Below, piece after piece: positions 23,958 to 32,337 of a stretch of 64,000 nucleotides of DNA. The notes under the pieces were generated by a model that worked only from the letters and a program-made list of their open reading frames with translations, was not told the origin of the DNA and searched no databases. The stretch is taken from positions 124,001 to 188,000 of the forward strand of contig NZ_WKJK01000010.1 in assembly GCF_009674535.1 (NCBI RefSeq), read 5' to 3'. Position 1 is the first letter of the stretch. Each line of letters starts with the position of its first letter. The position numbers were made by a program, and so were the translations under genes. Source of the stretch: Duganella guangzhouensis. Lineage in GTDB: Bacteria > Pseudomonadota > Gammaproteobacteria > Burkholderiales > Burkholderiaceae_D.

Positions 23958-24140
23958 ATGAGCAAAAGCAATCGTCTCGACTGGAGCAAACACATCACGC
24001 TCATGAACGAGCGCATCAAACACTTTCAGACCAATCCGGGCCAGGAACAGCTGGACGCCGTGATCGCCGAGCTGCAAGCCTACGCCGAGGCGGCGCGCAG
24101 CGGCGGCATCGAGATTCCGGCCCGCTTTACCGTCAACTGA
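23958..24140 (+). CDS. Small conserved-looking protein, 60 aa
   Basis: I do not recognise this protein. It is soluble, charged and mostly helical, with LDAVIAELQAYAEAARSGG as the main helix. Its stop codon is two bases before the ATG of the alpha/beta hydrolase, suggesting translational coupling, and it starts 75 bases after the TetR gene. Normal codon use and tight spacing make it a probable real gene. Confidence 0.55.
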   Translation: MSKSNRLDWSKHITLMNERIKHFQTNPGQEQLDAVIAELQAYAEAARSGGIEIPARFTVN

Positions 24141-24142
24141 GC

Positions 24143-25087
24143 ATGAAGGCGCTGCGCTCGGCCGTGCTGGCCCTGGTGATCGCGCTGGCGGGGGCCGGCG
24201 CCGCCAGCTACTATCAACAACGTAATCCCGAAAAACTGGCCCTGACCGACGCCGTGCGCAGCCGCGCCGGCGCACCCGGCCAGTTCGCCACGCTCAGCGA
24301 CGGCGTCACCTATTACGAGGCGGCCGGCCCGGCCAATGGCCGTGTCGCGGTGCTGGTGCATGGCTTCTCGGTGCCGTCCTACATCTGGGATCCCACCTTT
24401 GCCGCGCTGCGCGACGCCGGCTACCGCGTGATCCGCTACGACCTGTATGGCCGCGGCCTGTCCGACCGCCCGGACGCGTCCTACGACAGCGTGTTCTACG
24501 ACCGCCAGCTGGACGACCTGCTGAAGGCGCTCAAAGTGGACGGCAAGATCGACCTGTTCGGCCTGTCCTTCGGCGGCTATGTGACGGCGCATTACACCTC
24601 CACCCATCCGGAACGGGTGCGCACGCTGACGCTGGTCGATCCATCCAACACCGCGCCCACCGTCAGCTGGCAATTGCGGCTGCCGCTGCTCGGACCGTAT
24701 TTGTTCCAGACCGGCGCGGTGCCGGGCATGGCGGACAACCAGAGCAGCGACTTCCTGCATCCCGAGCAATTCCCCGGCTGGGCCGAGCGTTATCGCCCGC
24801 AGATGCAATACCACGGCTTTGGCCGCGCGCTGTACCGCTCGCGCGTCAACCTGTCGCATGAAAACTTCGCCGCCATCTACGGCCCGATCGCGCGCGCCGG
24901 CACCCCGGTGCACCTGGTGTGGGGCAAGCAGGACCCGACCATCCCGGTGGCGCAGGCGGCCAATATCCGCAAGGCGATACCGGCTTTGGAGTACACTGAG
25001 ATCGACCAGGCCGGCCACCTGCCGCAGATGGAACAGCCGGCCGTGTTCAACCAACGTGTATTGGCCTACCTCGCCGCCCACCCATGA
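24143..25087 (+). CDS. Membrane-anchored or exported alpha/beta hydrolase
   Basis: This 314-aa hydrolase has an N-terminal hydrophobic anchor or signal (MKALRSAVLALVIALAGAGAA-like, residues 1-21). The catalytic triad is visible: nucleophile elbow GLSFGG, Asp in VWGKQDPT and His in DQAGHLPQ. The oxyanion motif is HGFSVPSY. The family includes esterases, dehalogenases and lipases, and the substrate is unknown. The start ATG 24143 is chosen because it begins the signal and directly follows the stop of the 60-aa gene; the longer frame overlaps that gene. Its stop overlaps the start of the GNAT gene (ATGA). Confidence 0.88.
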   Translation: MKALRSAVLALVIALAGAGAASYYQQRNPEKLALTDAVRSRAGAPGQFATLSDGVTYYEAAGPANGRVAVLVHGFSVPSYIWDPTFAALRDAGYRVIRYDLYGRGLSDRPDASYDSVFYDRQLDDLLKALKVDGKIDLFGLSFGGYVTAHYTSTHPERVRTLTLVDPSNTAPTVSWQLRLPLLGPYLFQTGAVPGMADNQSSDFLHPEQFPGWAERYRPQMQYHGFGRALYRSRVNLSHENFAAIYGPIARAGTPVHLVWGKQDPTIPVAQAANIRKAIPALEYTEIDQAGHLPQMEQPAVFNQRVLAYLAAHP

Positions 25088-25596
25088 AAATCCGGCTCCT
25101 GCAAACCGATGACGCCGAACGCCTGCTGGCGTTCGAAAGCGCCAACCGCGGCTGGTTCGAACAGCATGTGGTGGCGCGTAGCCCATCGTTTTATGCAGCT
25201 GACGGCGTCGCCGCCCACATCGCCGACTACCTGAGCCAGCACGCGGCCGGCGACATGCATCCGTGCGTGCTGACCAGCGACGATGGCGCCACCATCATCG
25301 GCCGCGCCAACCTGCGCCGCATCGACCGCGCCGGCGGCAGCGCCGAAATCGGCTACCGCATCGCCCGCGATCAGGCGCGCCAGGGGCTGGCCAGCCACGC
25401 CGTGGCCTATCTGCAGGAAGTGGCGCGCAGCGTGTACGGGCTGCGCATCCTCAACGCCTGGATCACCGACCAGAACCTGGGCTCCAAGCGCGTGATGGAC
25501 AAGTGCGGCTTCACGCGCGACTCGCTGGCGGCGCCGGAAGTGGTGGCGGTGCATGGCGTCGAGCGCAGCTCGCACCTGTACCAGTGCCACCTCTGA
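25084..25596 (+). CDS. GNAT N-acetyltransferase (RimJ/RimL-like)
   Basis: This 170-aa acetyltransferase has the GNAT fold, with IGRANLRRIDRAGGSAEIGYRI followed by the acetyl-CoA site RDQARQGLASHAV and the C-terminal NLGSKRVMDKCGF, as in ribosomal-protein acetyltransferase-like GNATs. It overlaps the hydrolase stop by four bases and is probably co-translated. The acceptor is unknown. Confidence 0.88.
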   Translation: MKIRLLQTDDAERLLAFESANRGWFEQHVVARSPSFYAADGVAAHIADYLSQHAAGDMHPCVLTSDDGATIIGRANLRRIDRAGGSAEIGYRIARDQARQGLASHAVAYLQEVARSVYGLRILNAWITDQNLGSKRVMDKCGFTRDSLAAPEVVAVHGVERSSHLYQCHL

Positions 25597-25609
25597 ATCA
25601 GCGCCACGC

Positions 25610-26509
25610 TCAACGCGCCTCCAGCCCGGCGATATCCTGCATCAGCGCGATCAGCCGTTTGGCGCCGAGGCCGAGCGGACGGTCGTTCAGCCACACCACA
25701 TCCACCCACAGCCGCAGCTCGTTGCTCATGTTGGCGAAGGCGATGCGCAGCAGTTCGCCGCTGTCGAGCAGCGGTTGCGCCAGCCGGCGCGGCAAATAGG
25801 CCCAGCCCAACCCGGCGCGCACCAGTCCCAGCGTGGCCAGATGGCTGTCGGTGCGCCACAGCTTGCGCGAGATCAGCACGCGCTGATCGGCTTCGGCCAC
25901 CTCGCGGCTGACGATGGCCACCTGCCGCAGGTCGACCAGATCCTCCAGCCGCAAGCTGCCGTTGCGTTCCAGCGCCAGCGGATGGCGCGGCGAGATCACC
26001 GCCAGCAGCACTTCGCTGCCCAGCTCCTGAAAACGCTCGCGGTCGTCGACGCGGGTGCGCTCGTAGATCAGCGCCAGTTGCGCCGCGCCCTCGTGCAGCA
26101 GGCGCAACGCGTCGTCCTGCGGCGCCGACACCACCTCCACCTCCAGCGCCGGGAATTCCTGCGCCAGCCGCGCCAGCGGCTCGGCCCACGGCGCCGACAG
26201 CAGCTCGGGCGCGATCGCCAAGGTCAGCCGCCGCTCCAGCCCCTGATGCAGCGACAGCGCGTGCGCCTGCAGCCGCCTTAGCTGGCCGGCCAGCTGGCGC
26301 GCCTCCGGCTCCAGCGCGCGCGCCGATTCGGTCGGCCGCACCTCGCGCGGACTGCGCTCGAACAGCGTCAGGCCCAGTTCCGCCTCCAGATTGGCGACCG
26401 CCATGCTGACCGCCGACGGCACCCGCCCCAGCGCCCGCGCCGCCGCCGAGAAGGAGCCGTGGTCCAGCACCGCCAGAAAGATCGCTACATTGTCGGAAGA
26501 GAAAGCCAT
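25610..26509 (-). CDS. LysR-family regulator (divergent from PACE efflux gene)
   Basis: This 299-aa regulator has the N-terminal HTH (DHGSFSAAARALGRVPSAVSMAVANLE) and a LysR substrate-binding domain. It is divergent from the PACE transporter gene with 98 bases between, an arrangement commonly reported for PACE genes. It probably controls that gene. The stop is 14 bases from the end of the convergent GNAT gene. Confidence 0.92.
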   Translation of the reverse strand: MAFSSDNVAIFLAVLDHGSFSAAARALGRVPSAVSMAVANLEAELGLTLFERSPREVRPTESARALEPEARQLAGQLRRLQAHALSLHQGLERRLTLAIAPELLSAPWAEPLARLAQEFPALEVEVVSAPQDDALRLLHEGAAQLALIYERTRVDDRERFQELGSEVLLAVISPRHPLALERNGSLRLEDLVDLRQVAIVSREVAEADQRVLISRKLWRTDSHLATLGLVRAGLGWAYLPRRLAQPLLDSGELLRIAFANMSNELRLWVDVVWLNDRPLGLGAKRLIALMQDIAGLEAR

Positions 26510-26607
26510 ACCAGTCAGGTTATCAGAAAAACTGACAGCTGCTGACTTTTTCGATCAGCCAACCATGCATATGATGCGAGCTTGTCTGTCGCAACCAAGG
26601 AATCACC

Positions 26608-27030
26608 ATGCAAGGCCTGAAACGCAAAATCGTCTATGCCACCCTGTTCGAACTGATCGCCGTCGGCCTGACCAGCAGCCTGCTGATGTTCGGCGCCGGC
26701 CACGATGCCGGCCATGCCGGCGTCGCCGCCGTGGCCTCGTCAACCATCGCCTTCCTGTGGAACCTGGTGTTCAACCACGCGTTTGAAGCGTGGGAAGCGC
26801 GCCAGAGCACGCGCGGCCGCAACTGGAAGCGCCGCGCCGCCCACGCCATCGGCTTCGAGGGCGGCCTGGTGCTGCTGCTGGTGCCGCTGTTCGCGTGGTG
26901 GCTCGCCATCTCGCTGTGGCAAGCGCTGCTGCTGGACCTGGGCCTGCTGCTGTTCTTCATGGTCTACACCTACCTGTTCAGCCTCGGCTTCGACCGCATC
27001 TTCGGCCTGCCCGCTTCCGCGCGGGGCTGA
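26608..27030 (+). CDS. PACE-family multidrug/biocide efflux transporter
   Basis: This 140-aa protein is made of two tandem BTP domains with four TM helices, the size and layout of AceI-type proteobacterial antimicrobial compound efflux proteins. Glu15 (KIVYATLFELIAV) sits at the position of the functionally important Glu15 of AceI. The typical FNHAFEAWE and YLFSLGFDRIFGL motifs end the two domains. It likely exports cationic compounds such as biocides or polyamines; the substrate here is inferred from the family. Confidence 0.93.
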   Translation: MQGLKRKIVYATLFELIAVGLTSSLLMFGAGHDAGHAGVAAVASSTIAFLWNLVFNHAFEAWEARQSTRGRNWKRRAAHAIGFEGGLVLLLVPLFAWWLAISLWQALLLDLGLLLFFMVYTYLFSLGFDRIFGLPASARG

Positions 27031-27069
27031 GCTACAATCGACGGCATACCATCCACCGGAGAATGTCGC

Positions 27070-28368
27070 ATGAAGTTGAAACCGTTCGCGTTTGCAGTAC
27101 TGGCGTTGCTGTGGGGTGCAGCGCAGGCCGAGGGCTTGTCGCCGATCGAGCAGAAAATCGTCGCCGAGGTCAAGGCGCATGCGCCGCAGGGCCTGCAATT
27201 GCTGGAGCGTTCGGTGAACATCAACAGCGGCACCATGAACCACGACGGCGTGCGCGCGGTCGGCAAGCTGTTTGGCGAGCAGTTCGCGCAGCTCGGCTTT
27301 GCCACCCGCTGGTCCGAGATGCCGCCGGCGATGCAGCGCGCCGGCCACCTGATCGCCAGCCGCGAGGGCAAGCAGGGCAAGCGCCTGCTGCTGATCGGCC
27401 ATCTGGACACGGTGTTTGAAAAAGACAGCCCGGTGCAACTGTGGCAGCGCAACGGCGACCGCGTGCGCGGCCAGGGCGTCAATGACATGAAGGGCGGCGA
27501 CGTCATCATCATCGAAGCGCTGCGCGCCTTGCAGCGCGTGGGCGCGCTGGAGAACACCAGCATCAGCGTGGTGTTCAGCGGCGACGAGGAGAACGCCGGC
27601 GAGCCGATCGCGGTGTCGCGCGCCGACATGGTCAACGCCGCCAAGCGCAGCGACATCGCGCTCGCTTTCGAGGCCACGGTGCGCGACAAAAATGGCAAGG
27701 ACACCGGCACCATCGGCCGCCGTGCCTCGTCGTCGTGGGAACTCAAGGTGACGGGCAAGCAAGGCCACTCCAGCGGCATCTTCACCGAAGGCGCCGGCTA
27801 TGGCGCCATCTATGAAGCGGCGCGCATCGTCGACGCCTTCCGCCAGCAGGTGATCGAGCCGGACCTGACCTTCAGCCCCGGCCTGATCGTCGGCGGCACC
27901 GACGCCACCACCAACGCGCTGGGCACCACCGGCCAGGCGGCCGGCAAGACCAATGTCATCTCGCGCACAGCGACAGTGGAAGGCGACCTGCGTTACCTCA
28001 GCAACGAACAGCGCGACCGCGCCCACGCCAAGATGCAGGCCATCGTCGCCCAGAACCTGCCCGGCACCAGCGCCAGCATCGTCTTCCACGACGCCTATCC
28101 GCCGATGTCGCCGACCGCCGGCAACCTGGCCGTCTTGAAGGTCTACTCGCAAGCCAGCGCCGACGCCGGCCTGGGCGAGATCCCGGCCCTGCCGCCGGGC
28201 CAGCGCGGCGCCGGCGACGTGCAGTTCGTGGCGCCGCTGCTGGACAGCCTGGACGGCCTGGGCGCCACCGGCAACGGCGCCCACTCGCCCGACGAGGACC
28301 TGGAAATCGCCTCGATCGAACGCGCCACCATCCGCACCGCGATCCTGCTGTACCGTTTGACGCGTTAG
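27070..28368 (+). CDS. Exported M20 glutamate carboxypeptidase-like peptidase
   Basis: This 432-aa zinc peptidase has a signal peptide (residues 1-20, ending AQA). Metal and catalytic motifs of M20/CPG2 enzymes are in order: GHLDTVFEKDSP, VNDMKGGD, SGDEENAGEP and, near the end, GAHSPDEDLEI. A dimerisation domain lies at about residues 215-330. It probably releases C-terminal glutamate from folate or peptide-like substrates in the periplasm. The gene is convergent with the MFS gene; a 13-base tandem duplication spans both stop codons. Confidence 0.9.
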   Translation: MKLKPFAFAVLALLWGAAQAEGLSPIEQKIVAEVKAHAPQGLQLLERSVNINSGTMNHDGVRAVGKLFGEQFAQLGFATRWSEMPPAMQRAGHLIASREGKQGKRLLLIGHLDTVFEKDSPVQLWQRNGDRVRGQGVNDMKGGDVIIIEALRALQRVGALENTSISVVFSGDEENAGEPIAVSRADMVNAAKRSDIALAFEATVRDKNGKDTGTIGRRASSSWELKVTGKQGHSSGIFTEGAGYGAIYEAARIVDAFRQQVIEPDLTFSPGLIVGGTDATTNALGTTGQAAGKTNVISRTATVEGDLRYLSNEQRDRAHAKMQAIVAQNLPGTSASIVFHDAYPPMSPTAGNLAVLKVYSQASADAGLGEIPALPPGQRGAGDVQFVAPLLDSLDGLGATGNGAHSPDEDLEIASIERATIRTAILLYRLTR

Positions 28369-28380
28369 TTTGACGCGTTA
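28355..28380. repeat. 13-base tandem duplication across two stop codons
   Basis: GTTTGACGCGTTA occurs twice without a gap (28355-28367 and 28368-28380). The first copy carries the TAG stop of the M20 carboxypeptidase and the second the TAA stop of the convergent MFS gene. Confidence 0.8.
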
Positions 28381-29739
28381 ATCGGCGCGACGGCGCGACA
28401 CCAGCAGCAACAGCGCCGCCGACAGCGCAAACAGCAGCATCACGAAGGCCAGGATGGCGTTTGGCCCGCCGTGGTGCGTCAACACCCCGGTGATGGCCGA
28501 ACTGGCGCCGCCGCCCAGGATGCCGATGCTGGTGATCATGCCAATGCCCGCCGCCTGCAGATGGCGCGGCAAGGCCTCGGTGGTAAACGTGATGAACAAC
28601 GGCGTGGTCGAGGCCACCCCCACCGTGGCGATGCACATGCCGATCAGCGACGGCAGCAGCACGCCCTGCGCCGCGATCGTCAGCGCGATCCCGGCCAGCG
28701 CGATGCCGACGCTGGCGGCGTAATGCCAGCGCCGCTCGCCATGCTTGTCCGAGTGACGCGCCATCAGCAGCATGCCAATCATGCCGACCAGATTAGGCAG
28801 CGCCGCATACAAGCCAATCAGCAACGCGTCCTGCACGCCCCAGGAACGAATCAGCGACGGCACCCAGAACACCAGCGCGTAGGTCGCGCCTATCATCAGG
28901 AAGTTGACCATGGCGTAGCCATAGATCACGCGCGAGCGCAACATGGCCAGCAGGCTGACCTTGGGCGGCGGCGCCGCCGGCGCGCCCTGCGCCAGGTCGG
29001 CGCGCAGCAGTTCGCGTTCCGCCTCGCTGAGCCAGCGCGCCTGCTCCGGCTGGTCGTCCAGACGCAGGAACAGCACCACCCCCAGCAGCAGCGCCGGCAC
29101 GCCCTGCAGCACGAACATCCACTGCCAGCCGGCCAGTCCGCGCCATCCATCCAGGTATTGCAGGATGGCGCCGCACAGCGGCCCGGCGACCAGACTGGCC
29201 GCGATGGTGGAGGTCATGAACAGCGCCAGCACCTTGCCGCGCCGCGCGGCCGGGAACCAGTAGGTCAGATACAGCACCACGCCGGGGAAGAAGCCAGCTT
29301 CGAATACGCCCAGCAGGAAGCGCATGATGTAGAACTGCGCTGGCGTCTTCACCAGCATCATGCCCGCCGCCACCGCGCCCCACAGCACCATGATGCGCAA
29401 CATGGTCTTGCGCGCGCCGATCTTCTCCAGCAGCAGATTGCTCGGCACTTCGCACAGGAAGTAACCGACGAAGAAAATGCCGGCGCCCATGCCATACACG
29501 GCATCGCTGAACTGCAGCGCGGTCAGCATCTGCAGCTTGGCGTAGCCGATGTTGACGCGGTCCAGATACGACACCAGATACGCCAGCATCAGCAGCGGCA
29601 GCAGCCGCCAGCTGATCTTGCGGTACAGCGCCGACAGCGCTTGCGAATTGTTCTCTACGTTGTCCATGGAGCGCAATGATACCGATGGTGGCGCCGAACG
29701 GTGCCAATTGCCGCTCATGGCGCCGTTGTAGTTAGCCAT
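28378..29739 (-). CDS. MFS transporter, anion:cation symporter type
   Basis: This 453-aa inner-membrane carrier has 12 hydrophobic segments and a conserved stretch LAYLVSYLDRVNIGYAKL at TM1, typical of the ACS (tartrate/phthalate/glucarate) family. Start ATG 29739 has GGAG nine bases upstream; an internal Met at 29667 would give a more usual N-terminus but lacks such a site. It is 19 bases after the porin gene and forms the last gene of the amidohydrolase-porin-MFS operon, so it may import the product of the hydrolase. The substrate is unknown. Confidence 0.88.
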   Translation of the reverse strand: MANYNGAMSGNWHRSAPPSVSLRSMDNVENNSQALSALYRKISWRLLPLLMLAYLVSYLDRVNIGYAKLQMLTALQFSDAVYGMGAGIFFVGYFLCEVPSNLLLEKIGARKTMLRIMVLWGAVAAGMMLVKTPAQFYIMRFLLGVFEAGFFPGVVLYLTYWFPAARRGKVLALFMTSTIAASLVAGPLCGAILQYLDGWRGLAGWQWMFVLQGVPALLLGVVLFLRLDDQPEQARWLSEAERELLRADLAQGAPAAPPPKVSLLAMLRSRVIYGYAMVNFLMIGATYALVFWVPSLIRSWGVQDALLIGLYAALPNLVGMIGMLLMARHSDKHGERRWHYAASVGIALAGIALTIAAQGVLLPSLIGMCIATVGVASTTPLFITFTTEALPRHLQAAGIGMITSIGILGGGASSAITGVLTHHGGPNAILAFVMLLFALSAALLLLVSRRRAD

Positions 29740-29758
29740 ATTAAGAACTCCGATTCAA

Positions 29759-30967
29759 TTAGAAGTGGTGATACATGCCCAGCGTGAGCGAGCGGGTTTC
29801 GATGCCAAGCTGCGGGTTGGCGCTGCCCGATTGCAGCGGCAGCGCATTGCTGTTGAAGACGATGGTCGAAGCGCCGAAGTTGCGCACCGTGCCAACCCGC
29901 GCGTACAGCGAGGTGCGCTTGGACAGGTCGTAGTCGTAGCCCAGCATGACGCCCAGCGCCGACGACGCGACTTCCGTGCCGGCGGTATTGCGCACGCCCG
30001 AAGTATCGCGGTGCACCACCGACATGCGCCAGGTATGGCGGCCGCGCGGCAGAATGGCGCCCAGCGTGGCGATGCGGGCCAGGCCATCCTGCTCCAGCTT
30101 GGGCACCATCATCATGTAGGACGTGGACAGCACCAGATCACCATGGTCATACACCACGGCCAGACCCGGAATGTCGTTGCGCACGTAGATCGGCGTGGCG
30201 CCGGTGGTCAGCGTCACCGCGCCGCTCCACACCTGGTTGTAGCTGGCCGCCAGATAGAACGGATAGCTCTCGTACGACACCACGCCGCCCTGATTCGACG
30301 CGCGCGGCACGCCAGTGCCGGTGGTGCTGTTGGAGGCGTACATGAACTGCCCGGACAAGCCGGCCATGCGCGGCGTCTGATACATCACCGACTTCGGCAC
30401 CCGCGTCAGCAGCGTGGTGGCGCCGGCGCCCAGATCGCTGTTGTAGCCAACGCCCTTGGAGGTCTGCACCGCCGCCGCGCCAACCCAGGTGAACACCGAG
30501 TTGGTATTGACCACGCCGAAGACGTCAACAAACAGCGGCAGCGACGCCGCCAGCTGATTACCAAAGCGCAGCGTGCCCAGCTCGCGCGACTTCAGGCCGA
30601 CCCACGACGCGCGGTTGAACAGATTGGTATCCTGCTGGGTGCCGGTATCGGCCTGGAAGCCCGACTCCAGATTGAATTCCAGCTTCAGGCCACCGCCCAG
30701 ATCCTCGCTGCCGTAGATACCGAGCTTGGAGCTGTACTCACCGCCGCTCATCACCTGCGTTTTCACCGGACCGTTGTCCGACTTGATGTAATTGATGCCC
30801 TCATCCAGCGTGCCATACACCGACACGCCGGTGGCGCCCGAGGCGCCGCTGTACTCCGGCAGCGATTGCAGACGACTCCACAAATAAGAGTTCTGCGCCA
30901 TCGCGGCTGTGCTTGAAGTCCCCATTGCCACAGCCATTACCAGTACAACTTTGTTTTTCTGCTTCAT
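29759..30967 (-). CDS. Gram-negative porin
   Basis: This 402-aa outer-membrane protein has a signal peptide (MAVAMGTSSTAAMAQ) and the pattern of a 16-strand burkholderial general porin: SVYGTLDEGINYI near the N-terminus, then GGGLKLEFNLESGFQADTG, RASWVGLKSRELGTLRFG and the terminal SLTLGMYHHF. The final Phe fits BAM recognition. ATG 30967 has GGGAG nine bases upstream. It lies between the amidohydrolase and MFS genes of the same strand and probably admits their substrate through the outer membrane. Confidence 0.92.
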   Translation of the reverse strand: MKQKNKVVLVMAVAMGTSSTAAMAQNSYLWSRLQSLPEYSGASGATGVSVYGTLDEGINYIKSDNGPVKTQVMSGGEYSSKLGIYGSEDLGGGLKLEFNLESGFQADTGTQQDTNLFNRASWVGLKSRELGTLRFGNQLAASLPLFVDVFGVVNTNSVFTWVGAAAVQTSKGVGYNSDLGAGATTLLTRVPKSVMYQTPRMAGLSGQFMYASNSTTGTGVPRASNQGGVVSYESYPFYLAASYNQVWSGAVTLTTGATPIYVRNDIPGLAVVYDHGDLVLSTSYMMMVPKLEQDGLARIATLGAILPRGRHTWRMSVVHRDTSGVRNTAGTEVASSALGVMLGYDYDLSKRTSLYARVGTVRNFGASTIVFNSNALPLQSGSANPQLGIETRSLTLGMYHHF

Positions 30968-31049
30968 GCTCAACTGCTCCCGATTACTTTGAATGAAAGA
31001 ATGCTGCCGAACTGCCGCGCGCCGTGGGCGGCGCGTCTTTTTTAATGGT

Positions 31050-32228
31050 TTATGCCAGATAGCGCTCCACCAGATTGCCCCAGTAGCTGGCGCCGAACAC
31101 CATGGCTTCGTCATTGAAGTCATAGCCAGGGTTGTGGATCATGCAGCCGCCCTTCTGCCCCACGCCGTTACCCAGCAGGACATAGCAGCCCGGAACCTGC
31201 TCCAGCATCCACGAAAAGTCTTCGCTGCCCAGCAGGCCTTCCGGCATGGTGATCACCCGCTGCGGGCCAACCATGTCCTGCAGCACCTTGCGCGCAAAGG
31301 CGGTTTCCTGCTCGGCGTTGACCACCACCCGCGAGATCGGCTGCCACTCCACTTCGGCGCTCACGCCAAAGCTCTCGGCCTGGCCCTTTGCGATCAGGCG
31401 CAGGCGCTCCTCGACCTGCTTCTGCACGCCCGGATTCAGGGTGCGCACGGTCAGCTTCAGCACCGCGCTGTCCGGAATCACGTTGTGCGCCTTGCCGGCC
31501 TGGATCGAGCCGACCGTGATCACGGCGGTTTCATTGGCGGCGATATTGCGCGAGACGATGCTTTGCAGCGCCATCACCATGCTGGCGGCGGCCACCACCG
31601 GGTCTTGCGCCAGATGCGGCATGGCGCCGTGCCCCCCCTGGCCGCGCACGGTGATGGTGACGGTGTCCGACGATGCCGCCATCGCGCCACTCTTCAGCGC
31701 GAACATGCCAACGCCGACGCCCGGCGCGTTATGCAGCGCGTAGACGGCGTCGCACGGGAAGCGCTGGAACAGGCCTTCCTCGATCATGCGGGCGGCGCCG
31801 CCCAGCCCTTCCTCGGCCGGCTGGAAGATCAAGTTCAGGGTGCCGTTGAAGTTGCGGCTCTCGGCCAGGTATTTGGCGGCGGCCAGCAGCGTGGCGGTGT
31901 GGCCGTCGTGGCCACAGGCGTGCATTTTGCCGTCGATGGTGCTGGCGTATGGCAGGCCGGTTTCTTCGTGAATCGGCAGCGCGTCCATGTCGGCGCGGAT
32001 GCCGATGCGCTTCTCGCCGTCGCCCACGCGCAGCTGGCCGACCACGCCGGTGCCGCCGATGCCGGCGCTGACCTCATAGCCCCACTCCTTCAGCATCTCG
32101 GCCACCAGCGCGCTGGTGGCGACTTCCTCAAAGCCGATTTCCGGATGGGCGTGGATGCGCTGGCGGATCGCCTTGAAAGCGTCGATGTTTTGCTCGATGG
32201 CGGGAATAAGGGCGGTTTGCGGCTGCAA
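31050..32228 (-). CDS. M20-family amidohydrolase (hippurate hydrolase-like)
   Basis: This protein of about 392 aa belongs to the M20D amidohydrolases (hippuricase, IAA-amino-acid hydrolase). Motifs are RQRIHAHPEIGFEE, GIRADMDALPI, HACGHDGHTATLL with the metal-binding CGHDGH, and FQPAEEGLGGA. The start is most likely TTG at 32228, giving (M)QPQTALIPAIE, because GGAG lies about nine bases upstream and the resulting length is typical; the frame continues upstream to 32336 but would overlap the divergent LysR promoter. It cleaves N-acyl amino acids. It is the first gene of the operon with porin and MFS. Confidence 0.88.
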   Translation of the reverse strand: MQPQTALIPAIEQNIDAFKAIRQRIHAHPEIGFEEVATSALVAEMLKEWGYEVSAGIGGTGVVGQLRVGDGEKRIGIRADMDALPIHEETGLPYASTIDGKMHACGHDGHTATLLAAAKYLAESRNFNGTLNLIFQPAEEGLGGAARMIEEGLFQRFPCDAVYALHNAPGVGVGMFALKSGAMAASSDTVTITVRGQGGHGAMPHLAQDPVVAAASMVMALQSIVSRNIAANETAVITVGSIQAGKAHNVIPDSAVLKLTVRTLNPGVQKQVEERLRLIAKGQAESFGVSAEVEWQPISRVVVNAEQETAFARKVLQDMVGPQRVITMPEGLLGSEDFSWMLEQVPGCYVLLGNGVGQKGGCMIHNPGYDFNDEAMVFGASYWGNLVERYLA

Positions 32229-32305
32229 GATGAACTCCAGAATGACGTAATGGTTGGCATTCTGGTCAATCTGCTGCAAAATAAAAACACACGAATATTT
32301 ATCGC

Positions 32306-32322
32306 GATAACCATTGGTTATC
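32306..32322. promoter_or_regulatory. Candidate LysR operator between amidohydrolase and LysR genes
   Basis: GATAACC and GGTTATC form a perfect 7-base inverted repeat around ATT. The site lies 16 bases upstream of the LysR start and about 78 bases upstream of the amidohydrolase start, where autoregulation and divergent control would both be possible. Confidence 0.5.
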
Positions 32323-32337
32323 ACTAGACGGGCCAAA

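Noticed and set aside
30968..31123. N-terminal extension of the porin
   Set aside because: It would bury the signal peptide; ATG 30967 has GGGAG and begins the signal.
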